A DNA stretch of 64,000 nucleotides from Streptomyces sp. Ru62 (lineage in GTDB: Bacteria; Actinomycetota; Actinomycetes; Streptomycetales; Streptomycetaceae): assembly GCF_002920615.1 (NCBI RefSeq), contig NZ_PQSU01000001.1, positions 62,001 through 126,000 on the forward strand. Reading direction: 5' to 3'. Below, piece after piece: positions 19,268 through 26,686 of the stretch. The notes below the pieces were generated by a model. It searched no databases. It was not told the origin of the DNA and was given only the letters and a program-made list of their open reading frames with translations. A program made the position numbers and the translations under genes. Each line of letters starts with the position of its first letter. Within the stretch, counting starts at the first letter, position 1.

Positions 19268-19306
19268 AAAAGCCCCCGCTCCGCGAGGATTTCGCGGGTC
19301 GGGGGC
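19268..19306. terminator. hairpin next to attL, probably the displaced gpmA terminator
   Basis: GCCCCCG pairs with CGGGGGC, with an inner CCGCG/CGCGG stem. The layout (AAAAAGCCCCC ... GGGGGC, then the att core 14 bases on) mirrors the hairpin at 34061-34097 next to attR. By integration logic this left copy would be the original chromosomal gpmA terminator. Confidence 0.6.
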
Positions 19307-19319
19307 CTGATGATGCGGA

Positions 19320-19345
19320 GTTACTTCTTCTTGCCCTGGGTCTTG
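19320..19345. repeat. attL
   Basis: The core GTTACTTCTTCTTGCCCTGG is identical to attR, then there is one mismatch, then TCTTG. Read on the minus strand it encodes the last residues QGKKK and a stop, as at the end of gpmA, but the upstream codons do not match gpmA. This fits an element-derived flank on the inner side. Confidence 0.85.
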
Positions 19346-19446
19346 CCGGAGATCTTGGTGAGCTGGGTTTTTGCTGGTCAGGGCCCGTGGGCTCGCGCGC
19401 CTGGTGGTCGTCGTTGGTCGTCATTGCCCACTGTTGAGCGGCCTCG

Positions 19447-19467
19447 GACGGCCCAGGGACGGCCCAG
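19447..19467 (+). promoter_or_regulatory. paired arm-type sites, left end
   Basis: GACGGCCCAG occurs at 19447-19456 and 19458-19467 (11-bp spacing). The same pair with the same spacing and orientation occurs at the right end (34029-34049). These are probable integrase or Xis arm-binding sites. Confidence 0.65.
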
Positions 19468-19495
19468 ACAACGGACCGGCGGCCCGTTCGGCGGC

Positions 19496-20041
19496 CTACG
19501 AGCTGACAGGCAACTCCCTGGCTCGTTGGCGTGCTTGGGCCCGTAGCTCCTTCAAGCGGCTGTGGAACGGGTTGTGGCGGTTCTGGTCAAGGTTCAGCGG
19601 GAGATCGAGTTGAGAGATGAGCTGTGACTCCAGGTCCCACGGTTCGCTTCGCTCGATCCAGCACACTCGCGCGTTGTCCGCCATCCACTGGCTCAGGATG
19701 GTTTCGCCGGCTCTGCCGAAGGTCATCCGCTTGCCGCTGCCTACGCGGCGTAGTTCAAGACCGAGCAGACATCCGAGAGTGAGCCGCAGCGTCGAGCCGG
19801 CCGCGTTGCCCCGGTAGTGGTAGCGCACCCGTTTGCGCAGGTTCTGCGTGCTGGTCCGGTTCGCCATGTACCGCGGGGCTATCCCGACGTAGAGCAGACG
19901 CCCAGCGTCCAGGCCCGGGTGGGGCGGCTGCTCGAAGTGCCACCCGTAGACCCCTGCCGCCGCCGGGACAGGGCTCGGGCGCATCAGAACTTCCCGCGCC
20001 GACCACAACCGATCTGGACTGACGAGACCGGTAACTTCCAC
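19496..20041 (-). CDS. GIY-YIG nuclease family protein
   Basis: 181 residues if the GTG at 20041 is used; an ATG at 19984 gives MRPSPVPAAAGVYG and 162 residues. The GIY-YIG signature reads AGVYGWHF ... RLLYVGIAPR. RKRVRYHYRGNAAGSTLRLT follows, with the conserved arginine typical of the catalytic helix. The conserved C-terminal part is ESQLISQLDLPLNLDQNRHN, where ESQL could carry the metal-binding glutamate. Family members are frequent cargo in Streptomyces AICEs and chromosomes. It is the first gene inside attL. It could be a homing-type or defence nuclease; the target is unknown. Confidence 0.8.
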   Translation of the reverse strand: MEVTGLVSPDRLWSAREVLMRPSPVPAAAGVYGWHFEQPPHPGLDAGRLLYVGIAPRYMANRTSTQNLRKRVRYHYRGNAAGSTLRLTLGCLLGLELRRVGSGKRMTFGRAGETILSQWMADNARVCWIERSEPWDLESQLISQLDLPLNLDQNRHNPFHSRLKELRAQARQRARELPVSS

Positions 20042-20445
20042 GAACCCTCCAGGCGTGTCACGGCTGATCGCCGCAGGCTACTGGTCGACGCTCACAGAAG
20101 ATGCCTCGCCTACGTAGCCACGCGACATCAGCTTGGGAAGCTAAGGTGATCTAGGGCTCGTTGCGTGGCTGACCTGCAGTGGAAGGGTGTCGACGTGATG
20201 GCCGGCTCCATTGCTTCCCCGCTGTTCCCCCTGGTTCCCCGTAGGAGCTGGCACGACCCCTTCGTCCCGAACTATCGGCTGGACGGCCATTGCGGTCCAG
20301 CACGCAGCTCGTGGGGTCTTCGACGGCCTTTGGCGGTCGGTTGCGGTTGCGGTGGTTGCTGTACTCCGCTGCTGTACAGCAACCACCGCAGATGCCCAGC
20401 GACGGCCTCAGGTCGGCGAACGCCTACGCCTCTACGATGCGGGCC
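20042..20445. other. gene-free stretch with a long inverted repeat
   Basis: 404 bases between the divergent GIY-YIG gene and the gene at 20446, so it should hold two promoters. It contains the perfect inverted repeat at 20348-20390. No further gene is supported. Confidence 0.6.
20348..20390. promoter_or_regulatory. perfect 17-bp inverted repeat
   Basis: TGCGGTGGTTGCTGTAC at 20348-20364 and its exact reverse complement at 20374-20390 flank a 9-base spacer (TCCGCTGCT). It ends 55 bases before the ATG at 20446. It could be an operator for a large dimer, an attenuator hairpin, or a terminator for a lost gene. Confidence 0.6.
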
Positions 20446-21093
20446 ATGGGGACATCTGATGCCGCACCGCTCATACGCGCCTGCTGGCTTTCATGGCTCG
20501 CGATCGAGACTGTCGATCAGGCGGAGGTAGTGAAGGCCCTCGGCTTGACGGAGGTACAGGAGACGAGCTGGGCCGAGGGTGTGGCACTCATCGACGAGGT
20601 GGCGCACGACGGGGAGGAGCCGTTCTCCACCGTTGTAGTCACGCCGCCCATGCAGGGATGGACCCTGGTCGTCGGACCGTACTTCGGCCTGCCGCATACA
20701 CAGCAGACGGCGCACGTCACCAACCTGTGCCGAGATTTGAGCGCCGTCTTCGGTAAGGCCCAACTCTTCTTCCACAGTGAACAGAACGACGGAGAGGCGT
20801 GGCTGATCGCCGAAGGCGGACGGATTCTCAGGCGCTGGATCAGTGAGTACCCGGAGCTCGCCATGGGCGAACCGTTCGGCGTGGAGCGACGACTCCTCGA
20901 TGCCTACGGGATCACGGGCAAGCCCGAGGATCTCGATCCCGACAGCGACCTGGCCGGCGACTGGGCAGCCACTTGGGGGGATTGCTGGGCCACGACGGTC
21001 GCGGAGGAATCGAGCATTGATCCCACGAGCGCCGCCGCCGGCACAGGCTCGATCAGCAGCATGCTGGTGGCAGCCGCTCCGACTTTCGAGTAG
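20446..21093 (+). CDS. hypothetical protein, possibly immunity-type
   Basis: 215 residues from the ATG at 20446. No known domain is certain. It begins RACWLSWLAIETVDQAEVVK. The centre VTPPMQGWTLVVGPYFGLPH, followed by CRDLSAVFGKAQLFFHSEQN and EAWLIAEGGRILRRW, resembles hypothetical proteins that often behave as single immunity-like genes in Streptomyces. The acidic C-terminus (PDSDLAGDWAATWGDCWATT) is followed by an Ala/Ser/Gly tail. No toxin gene lies nearby. No signal peptide. Confidence 0.65.
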   Translation: MGTSDAAPLIRACWLSWLAIETVDQAEVVKALGLTEVQETSWAEGVALIDEVAHDGEEPFSTVVVTPPMQGWTLVVGPYFGLPHTQQTAHVTNLCRDLSAVFGKAQLFFHSEQNDGEAWLIAEGGRILRRWISEYPELAMGEPFGVERRLLDAYGITGKPEDLDPDSDLAGDWAATWGDCWATTVAEESSIDPTSAAAGTGSISSMLVAAAPTFE

Positions 21094-21123
21094 GCGTACC
21101 GCCTGCCGCATCATCGTTGGATG

Positions 21124-21324
21124 TCAGCGGAACAGCTCCGGCACCGGACAGGCCTCCAAAGGCTCATCCGGCCGATCGGCCCAACGCCACCAGACATGGC
21201 GACCAGCACACCTCCATAGCGTCCGACACATCCGCCGGCCATCGTCCTCCCGCGTGGAGAGGACGATGCCGCCGGACTGCATGGGCTGACTGCACTCGGG
21301 ACACGCCGGGGCGTCGTCGGTCAT
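21124..21324 (-). CDS. small zinc-ribbon-like protein
   Basis: 66 residues from the ATG at 21324. CPECSQPM gives one CxxC; a second possible ligand pair is spread over RRMCRTLWRCAGRH. The C-terminus reads WWRWADRPDEPLEACPVPEL. Very similar short proteins are common in Streptomyces integrated elements, sometimes mislabelled as dehydrogenases. It is convergent with the gene at 20446 (30 bases apart). Probable zinc-binding adaptor of unknown role. Confidence 0.7.
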   Translation of the reverse strand: MTDDAPACPECSQPMQSGGIVLSTREDDGRRMCRTLWRCAGRHVWWRWADRPDEPLEACPVPELFR

Positions 21325-21531
21325 GCGGCGCACCCTAACGGAGCGACCGCTTCGTCCCGAAGCAATTTGTGCAGACGTTTTGCCTAGGGGTGGCGTGCGA
21401 CTCACCTGCGTTGATGGTCCGTGAGCGTCCGTGCTCGTCCGCCGGTGTACATCGGCGTTGTCACGCAGTTAGACACTCAGCGAGGCCAACCCTGCCGCCC
21501 TGCCGCCACGGTCGACTCGCTCGCTTGTGGC

Positions 21532-22413
21532 TCACGGAGCGACCGTGCCTGATTCATCTATGCCCGTGCCGGTCGGGAAACTCGCTCCCGACTCCGCTTC
21601 TCGTCGCGCCCACTCTGTGGCGGAGAAACAGGAGGCTAGCCACAGGGCCTCGGGCATGTTGAGGATGATCCCACCGACCACCGGGAAGGGGGCCATCCGT
21701 CGGAGATCCTCGGGGAAGTCCTCGCCGAACTTGAGCCCCGGAGGCGAGCCACCCGGGATGAGCAGTTTGCCGGGGGTGATCGGGACGGGATCCCAGTCGA
21801 GGTCGCTGTGGAGAAGGGTCGCGTGCGACTCTCCAGGGCGTTGCCAGAAGATCAACTGCTCCTCGTACTCGTTGACCCAGTGGAGGACATGATCAGAAGG
21901 ACTGAAGACCACCCCAGCCATCTCACCGAGGTGCGCCAAGACGGCGTTTCGGCCCCGGTACCCGCCCACGTACGCGCGGGCCGTATCTACGAAAAGTGTC
22001 AGGGTTGTGTCGTCCAGAACCGCTGTGGCAGGCACCTTCACGGTGCGTACCTGACGACCCTCTCGCACCCCACGACGAAGTTGTTCGGTGGCGTTCGCCC
22101 AGTACAACTGCTCCGTGCCTGGATCGAAGACAACGCAGAACACGGGTACGTTCCCGTTCGACCAGGTGTCGCCATGCTGTCGTACTGGTACGGCGTAGCC
22201 GTAGGATCTTCGCCATGAGGCACCGCCCTTGACCTGAACCTTGATGACGTCGTTGGTGACGCGGCCGGCGTTGGTGAAAGTGACGAACAGGTCCTCGCCG
22301 TAGTCGTTCTGCCCCGAGATCTCCTCCACCACGTGGTCATAACTCTGGAAGAGCGAACGCAAGGCGTTCACGGCCGCCTGCTCCATCCGTCGCCCCTTGG
22401 GAATCTTCGTCAA
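21532..22413 (-). CDS. DUF4365 domain protein (possible PD-(D/E)xK-like nuclease)
   Basis: 293 residues from a TTG at 22413, chosen because GAGGAGGGGG lies 3-12 bases upstream. The frame stays open to 22656 but that part looks like a fragment of another gene. The DUF4365 domain covers about residues 1-140: TKIPKGRRMEQAAVNALRSL, then ISGQNDYGEDLFVTFTNAGR and NDVIKVQVKGG. The spacing of the acidic residues and QVK recalls the PD-(D/E)xK fold with a QxK variant. The C-terminal half (VNEYEEQLIFWQRPG, GGIILNMPEALWLAS) is unassigned. It is a candidate nuclease cargo of the element. Confidence 0.7.
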   Translation of the reverse strand: MTKIPKGRRMEQAAVNALRSLFQSYDHVVEEISGQNDYGEDLFVTFTNAGRVTNDVIKVQVKGGASWRRSYGYAVPVRQHGDTWSNGNVPVFCVVFDPGTEQLYWANATEQLRRGVREGRQVRTVKVPATAVLDDTTLTLFVDTARAYVGGYRGRNAVLAHLGEMAGVVFSPSDHVLHWVNEYEEQLIFWQRPGESHATLLHSDLDWDPVPITPGKLLIPGGSPPGLKFGEDFPEDLRRMAPFPVVGGIILNMPEALWLASCFSATEWARREAESGASFPTGTGIDESGTVAP

Positions 22414-22656
22414 TGCCCCCTCCTCTTCCGCGCGTTGATGTCTGCCAGCGTGCCATCCCCCACTGACACTCGTTGGGAGAACGACCAAGGCGTCTTGGCC
22501 TTCGACTGGGTGCCGGCGACAGGTCGGGATCGCGCAGCGGTGCCCAGCCTTGACCAGGACACGCCGCCGCAGCTCGGCGGGAATTGCAGGACGGTCTTCA
22601 GGCACGGGAAGAAACGTAGAGCCCCTCACTGACAGGCGCTCCGCGGAAAGGGTCAC
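22414..22656 (-). pseudogene. truncated HNH endonuclease N-terminus fused upstream of DUF4365
   Basis: In frame with the DUF4365 gene, this stretch encodes RPAIPAELRRRVLVKAGHRC and AIPTCRRHPVE. That is the start of a common actinobacterial HNH nuclease in which a CxxxxC pair precedes the HNH core. The similarity stops right after HPVE; the His/Asn/His region is absent and unrelated sequence follows. Best read as a gene fragment left by a deletion, or a novel N-terminal extension. Confidence 0.6.
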
Positions 22657-23007
22657 GCGTTCACGCGGGGCACATCACAGCGCGGCCTAGTGGAGTCTCG
22701 ATGACCTAGCCAAGGCGAAGGCGCCGCCCCGCAGTGAGGACGGCGCCCGTACGAGGTCAAGGCCTTGAAGCCTGGCCTCATCCTTATCAGGTCGATCACT
22801 GACTCCTTGGAGGTCGGAGGGATGCTGGCTCCGCGAGGGTGTGATGACCACCGCGGGCCGCTCTCGTCCGGCCCAGTTCGCCGCTGTTGGTGTCAGCCGT
22901 TGGTGTCAGCCGATTGTCTCTACCTTGACAGAGTGGTCGCCCAGCGCGACGGCGTCCGATGTACCCATTGATGCTGGGCCATGACCTTCCCTTGCCAGCC
23001 AGACCGT
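22657..23007. other. gene-free stretch with tandem 13-bp repeat
   Basis: 351 bases. A hairpin GGCGCCG/CGGCGCC occurs at 22720-22747. GTTGGTGTCAGCC is repeated head to tail at 22886-22898 and 22899-22911. Open frames here lack ribosome sites. Confidence 0.5.
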
Positions 23008-23274
23008 TCACTGCCTTCTACGGCGCAGGGCCCGTAGTCCGAGGTCGTAACCCATGCAGGCGATCACAAGGACCACCAAAGGCCAAACCGCTCTCGACTC
23101 TGCAGCGATGTCTCCGTGAAGGAGGGCGCCAGCGAGCGAGCTGGCACCCAGCACGGCAGTGCAAGTTGGCACTCCGCGCGCGGATGGCATAGGCACCTTG
23201 ATCTCTCTGCGCAGTGAGGAGCCCTGCGGTTCCTCGTCACGGCTTGCCGTCTCGTGCAGGCGTGGAATGCTCAT
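23008..23274 (-). CDS. small membrane protein
   Basis: 88 residues from the ATG at 23274. A charged N-terminus is followed by TCTAVLGASSLAGALLHGDI and VWPLVVLVIACMGYDLGLRA, two possible membrane segments, and a basic end (LRRRRQ). No family recognised and the ribosome site is poor. It is divergent from the XRE gene at 23434. It may be real but the evidence is modest. Confidence 0.45.
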   Translation of the reverse strand: MSIPRLHETASRDEEPQGSSLRREIKVPMPSARGVPTCTAVLGASSLAGALLHGDIAAESRAVWPLVVLVIACMGYDLGLRALRRRRQ

Positions 23275-23395
23275 CCTGGGTGTCCCTTGTCGGCGCCCGT
23301 TCGCCCGCTGCTCGCTGGCCTCGGAACCTAGAGCAGCGGGCGTTCCCTTTCGCGTCTCAGCGTCCAGGCCCGACCCTTCTCGAAGTAAGGACTCT

Positions 23396-23415
23396 CATGA
23401 GACATCATGAGACAT
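23396..23415 (+). promoter_or_regulatory. 10-bp direct repeat before XRE gene
   Basis: CATGAGACAT is repeated twice in tandem just before the XRE start (23434). Candidate operator for the XRE protein. Confidence 0.4.
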
Positions 23416-23433
23416 CGAAGGGGGGACCAGACC

Positions 23434-24000
23434 ATGCCTGCACGGCCTCAGCCAGCCAACCCGAACACCGGCCCGACGCAAGCGTTCGCGCTGGAGCTTC
23501 GCCAACTGCGTGGCGCGGCATCCAATTCACCGAGTGTGGCGGAAATTTCAAATGCTTACCAAATTTCCCGGGCCACCATTTATGGAGTTTTGGCCGGTAA
23601 GCGGAATTGCACGCCTCAAACACTGAGGGCTCTCGTCTCAGCCTGGGCAGGAGTGGAATCGCTCCCGCAATGGGAAGCTCGCCACAGGGAGTTTTACGAA
23701 CGGCGCGCATGGGACGACATACAGCAACCTCCACTTACCCCACAGGCCACACGCCTAGCCGAAATGCTTCAGTCAATACTTAACGACAGCCCCTTTTACT
23801 GGAAAGACGTGAGCAATCGTACAGGCATTCCCGCGTACGCGATTAATAATTACCTCATGGGTTATATGATTCCCGGGATAATGACCCTAGAGGTGATCCT
23901 CGACTCCTTGCAGGTGAGAGACCTATCGGCAAGACAAAGAGTGGCTCGACAAGCTGAACGAGCACGGGCCGCTGAAGAGGCACAGAAAGGGACTGGGTAG
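23434..24000 (+). CDS. XRE-type helix-turn-helix protein with AT-rich codons
   Basis: 188 residues from the ATG at 23434 (GGGGG about 10 bases upstream). A helix-turn-helix is visible at about residues 35-65 (SVAEISNAYQISRATIYGVL then AGKRNCTPQTL). A second similar unit follows in the C-terminal half (YWKDVSNRTGIPAYAINNYL), so two HTH domains are possible. Codon use is markedly less GC-rich than the neighbours (AATTTC, TATATG, AATAAT). This suggests recent acquisition from a different host. It is followed 67 bases later by a glycine-rich protein gene and probably controls it. Confidence 0.8.
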   Translation: MPARPQPANPNTGPTQAFALELRQLRGAASNSPSVAEISNAYQISRATIYGVLAGKRNCTPQTLRALVSAWAGVESLPQWEARHREFYERRAWDDIQQPPLTPQATRLAEMLQSILNDSPFYWKDVSNRTGIPAYAINNYLMGYMIPGIMTLEVILDSLQVRDLSARQRVARQAERARAAEEAQKGTG

Positions 24001-24067
24001 CTAACATCAACTGCTACATATCTTTTCTGTAAAGCGAGGCGGAAAGAGGGAACGCGCCACCACGCAA

Positions 24068-24814
24068 GTGCTTACAGTCGATGCCGTGAAGAAGCGGACA
24101 GAAGGTCAGATCATCAGCGGCCTGCAACAGATAGCTGCTGCCGTGGCCGGAACAACGGCAGGTACTGCGGCCGGTGGCCCTGGAGGGGCGCTCATCGGGG
24201 CCGCCGCTGGCCCCGCCTTGGCTACTAGCTTTGGCCTGGTCGCAGATCGGGTGGCGGCATACCGTGCCGACCGAAGTGCTCAGCTGGTGAATGAGGTCAC
24301 CCGCGTCTTGGGCATCGAGGCAAGTGAGCTGCAAGAACGGCTCCTGGCCGATGAACGACTACTCGAGTTCGCAGGCAGAGTAGTGGGCGCGGCGCAAGAC
24401 ATCTCACTCACTCAGAAGCGGCACGCACTCGCTCGTGCGCTGGCGGCGGCGGTAGCGGACCCGGCGCCAGCACGACTCGACGTGTGGGAACTGCTACAAA
24501 AAGCTATCGAGGAGATAGATCCTCCTCATATCAGGTTCATGCATGTCATCTCGTCAGCGACACCCTTGCCTCAGCCTCCTGAGCGCCCCGTGGATGGAGT
24601 GAAGTACGGCATGTTGTTGCAGGATGTGTGCAAGATCGACCCAGGTCTGGAACTAGGCGGGCATGCAATCCTTCAGAGGCTTCTTTCGCTGGGACTGATC
24701 GAAAGCGCCCTCCACGGCGTGATTTATGGGGGAACCTACCGGCCGTATGCACTGTCGGGCCTCGGTCAGCGTTTGTTGACACTGTTGGAGGAGGAGCCGT
24801 CACCCTCTCCTTGA
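24068..24814 (+). CDS. glycine-zipper protein, possible abortive-infection effector
   Basis: 248 residues from a GTG at 24068 (GTG at 24086 also possible). Residues about 22-60 are Ala/Gly-rich with GxxxG spacing (AVAGTTAGTAAGGPGGALIG and AAAGPALATSFGL), like membrane-inserting glycine zippers. A helical region follows (TQKRHALARALAAAVADPAP, then LLQKAIEEIDPPHIRFMHVI), and a winged-helix-like end (HAILQRLLSLGLIESALHGV). From memory this order is reminiscent of DUF4393/Abi-alpha-type proteins; the match is not verified. It sits downstream of the AT-richer XRE gene and upstream of a long hairpin. A toxin/defence role is speculation. Confidence 0.65.
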   Translation: MLTVDAVKKRTEGQIISGLQQIAAAVAGTTAGTAAGGPGGALIGAAAGPALATSFGLVADRVAAYRADRSAQLVNEVTRVLGIEASELQERLLADERLLEFAGRVVGAAQDISLTQKRHALARALAAAVADPAPARLDVWELLQKAIEEIDPPHIRFMHVISSATPLPQPPERPVDGVKYGMLLQDVCKIDPGLELGGHAILQRLLSLGLIESALHGVIYGGTYRPYALSGLGQRLLTLLEEEPSPSP

Positions 24815-25320
24815 GATGAGCGAAAGGGCTGATTAATCATTCGGCCCAGTGGCGCTTTGCTGCATGGGCCGACGCTTACCTCGACCCTTGCCCACCACAC
24901 CCCAGCTCCCATCCCGTACGCCGTCGACCCACACACCGTGGAGCAGGCGTGGTTCCTGGCGTCCAGGTGGAGCGCGCCACTGTACGAACGACCTGGACGC
25001 CAGGGGCCGCGTCTGCTCGGCTCTGCCTGGGTCGACGGCGTACGGGATGGGAGCCCTCTCGCCCGCCATGACGAACCCGCAGTCGGCGACGGCGCCCCCT
25101 CCATCCCGGTGCCGGCCGATCCCCCGCCGGAGGCATCGTTCTGACCCATGGCCGCTCTCGGTAGCACTCGCCCTGGGGCCTTAGGTTCGCTGCCACGTAC
25201 GCGGTGCGGGCGCCGGCCGGGCTGGAGCGGGGCGGAGACAGGAGCGCAGGCCCGGCCGGGGGCCGGGCCGCGCGCGGGGAGCGGAGCGAGCCGCCTTGAA
25301 CCAGTAGAGAAAGTTGTAAC
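24815..25320. other. 506-base gene-free stretch with strong secondary structure
   Basis: Lies between the convergent genes ending at 24814 and 25321. It holds the long hairpin (24905-25054), then a GC-rich segment with the perfect inverted repeat GGCCCGGCC/GGCCGGGCC at 25249-25269, which may terminate the minus-strand gene at 25321. Open frames across it arise from the inverted repeat and lack ribosome sites. Confidence 0.7.
24905..25054 (+). repeat. long hairpin: 64-nt arms, 22-nt loop
   Basis: Left arm 24905-24968 and right arm 24991-25054. The outer 27 positions (from GCTCCCATCC through TCGACCCA) and inner 14 positions (CCTGGCGTCCAGGT) pair perfectly. In the 23-position middle, five positions are G-U in a plus-strand transcript, five are mismatched and the rest pair. 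The G-U pairs would be A-C mismatches in the other strand, so a plus-strand RNA or plus single strand is favoured. It could be a single-strand origin of the rolling-circle element, a structured RNA, or a bidirectional terminator. Confidence 0.85.
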
Positions 25321-25701
25321 TCAGTCTGCCGGGCGGGGCTTGAAGTCGTATGCGCACGATGGGAGTTTGGCCGCCTGGCGGTGCGCGAACGGCAGGAAGA
25401 GCACTGGTCGGATCGTCCAGGTGATGCGGGTCTGGGCGTGGGTCACTGACACTGTGCACGGCTCGGCACGCAACAGGGCTCGGCGGGTTTCGATGCGGCC
25501 CTCGTACAGCCACTCCCAAGCCTCGTCGGAGGCGTCAGCGTCCAGGGCCGGTGAGATCGTGCGGAGTGCGACCGCTACCCAACGGTCTGCCTGAGGTGCC
25601 GAGTAGGCGTCGAACGACCCCAGCAGTGCCGGCCCCCGCTGCTCGGTCAGGTCCTCCGTCCAGCACTCACACCAGTAGCCCCACTGCTGCGGCTTCAGCA
25701 T
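25321..25701 (-). CDS. AICE hypothetical protein
   Basis: 126 residues from the ATG at 25701. It starts LKPQQWGYWCECWTEDLTEQ and ends LPSCAYDFKPRPAD; the middle LDADASDEAWEWLYEGRIET is acidic. It overlaps the end of the ATP-binding gene by 7 bases, so the two are translationally coupled. No domain recognised. Similar partners follow ATP-binding genes in Streptomyces elements. Confidence 0.7.
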   Translation of the reverse strand: MLKPQQWGYWCECWTEDLTEQRGPALLGSFDAYSAPQADRWVAVALRTISPALDADASDEAWEWLYEGRIETRRALLRAEPCTVSVTHAQTRITWTIRPVLFLPFAHRQAAKLPSCAYDFKPRPAD

Positions 25702-26123
25702 GGGTGGCCCCCTTGGCGGGCGTCCGCGTACAGCTCCGCGGTGACCGTGTGGCCCTGGTCGGTGTCGTGCACGACGACCCGGTGGGCGATGGCACTGACC
25801 ATGCCCAGTCCTCGGCCGTGTTCGGCGTCCTGGTCCTGGCGCTCGACCTTCGGGGCCGTGGCCGTGCCGCCGTCGTCCGTGACGGACACCGCGACCACCT
25901 GAGCGGAGACGGCGACCGCCAGGTGGAAGCTGCCGTACTCCCGGCCGCTGGCCGTGTGGAGGATCGCGTTCGCGCTCAGCTCGCTCACGATCAGTTCGGC
26001 GTCTTCGGCTAAGGGGGAGCCGCGCAGGATGTCGCGGGTCCAGCGGCGGGCCCGGCTCACTTCTTCGGGGAATCCTGGGCAACTCAGTCCCCAGACCCGG
26101 GCTGTACTCGTATACTCGTGCAT
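25695..26123 (-). CDS. ATP-binding regulatory protein (anti-sigma-like HATPase_c)
   Basis: 142 residues from the ATG at 26123, with GAAGGAAC upstream. GFPEEVSRARRWTRDILRGS leads to the N-box ELIVSELSANAILHTAS. The G-boxes follow as VSVTDDGGTA and GRGLGMVSAIAHR. This is the single-domain RsbW/SpoIIAB-like kinase type abundant in Streptomyces. Near-identical DNA, partly deleted, lies outside the element at 19112-19259. Its promoter region carries ACTCGTATAC and ACTCGTGCATAC, related to the KorSA-type operators nearby. Confidence 0.85.
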   Translation of the reverse strand: MHEYTSTARVWGLSCPGFPEEVSRARRWTRDILRGSPLAEDAELIVSELSANAILHTASGREYGSFHLAVAVSAQVVAVSVTDDGGTATAPKVERQDQDAEHGRGLGMVSAIAHRVVVHDTDQGHTVTAELYADARQGGHPC

Positions 26124-26169
26124 ACAAGTTCCTTCGTGCTGGTAGGCCGCCATGTGCAGCGGGTTCGGG

Positions 26170-26601
26170 CTAGACGAGTTTCACGCCGTCGTGGGCGCGG
26201 ATCGCCGGCGGGGTCATGGCATCGAGTGCGTCCAGGACGCGGATCGCGTATGCCTCGTCGGCAAGCTCGGTGACCTCTTCGCGGGTGGCCCAGCGCAGTG
26301 CGCGGGTCTCGTCACCGGTGGTGGGCACACCATCGGCGGCTTCACAGCGGAAGACCAGCGAGACGATGAGGCCCGTCATGTTCTTGTAGACGCCGGTCAG
26401 GGTCGCGGGAAGGGCGATCTTGATGCCGGTCTCTTCGAGGACTTCGCGCTGGAGGGCTTCCGGGATGGTCTCCTCGCGTTCGAGGACACCGCCCGGCGGC
26501 TCCCAGTGGCCGTTGTCCCGGCGCTGGATCAGGAGGGCCCGGCCCTGGTCGTCCACGACGACCCCTGCGACGCTCACGGAGTGCGGGCGTTCAGTGCTCA
26601 C
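26170..26601 (-). CDS. Nudix hydrolase, Pif-like
   Basis: 143 residues from the GTG at 26601 (GAGG upstream). The Nudix box reads GGVLEREETIPEALQREVLE then ETGI, matching Gx5Ex7REUxEExGU exactly. VAGVVVDDQGRALLIQRRDN is the strand before it. A Nudix protein next to the repressor is typical of pSAM2-type elements, where Pif gives immunity against a second incoming element. It is divergent from the GntR repressor, with a shared operator (26657-26670). Substrate unknown. Confidence 0.85.
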   Translation of the reverse strand: MSTERPHSVSVAGVVVDDQGRALLIQRRDNGHWEPPGGVLEREETIPEALQREVLEETGIKIALPATLTGVYKNMTGLIVSLVFRCEAADGVPTTGDETRALRWATREEVTELADEAYAIRVLDALDAMTPPAIRAHDGVKLV

Positions 26602-26656
26602 GTTCCTCGGCCCTCTCGGCTGACTAGGCTCTCCACCGTAGCAACAACACTCGCCC

Positions 26657-26670
26657 ACTCGTCTAGATAC
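26657..26670. promoter_or_regulatory. KorSA-type operator 1
   Basis: ACTCGTCTAGATAC lies between the divergent Nudix and GntR genes, 17 bases before the GntR start. It shares ACTCGTCTA (TAGACGAGT on the other strand) with sites at 27937, 28014 and 30838. Confidence 0.6.
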
Positions 26671-26686
26671 CTAAAGGAGTACTCAC

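Noticed and set aside
18852-19424. 190-codon minus-strand gene with a regulatory ATPase domain
   Set aside because: The similarity is interrupted by a deletion and indels and lacks the N-box; treated as a pseudogene.
24833-25196. Overlapping open frames encoding PIPYAVDP-like repeats on both strands
   Set aside because: They arise from the inverted repeat; no ribosome sites.
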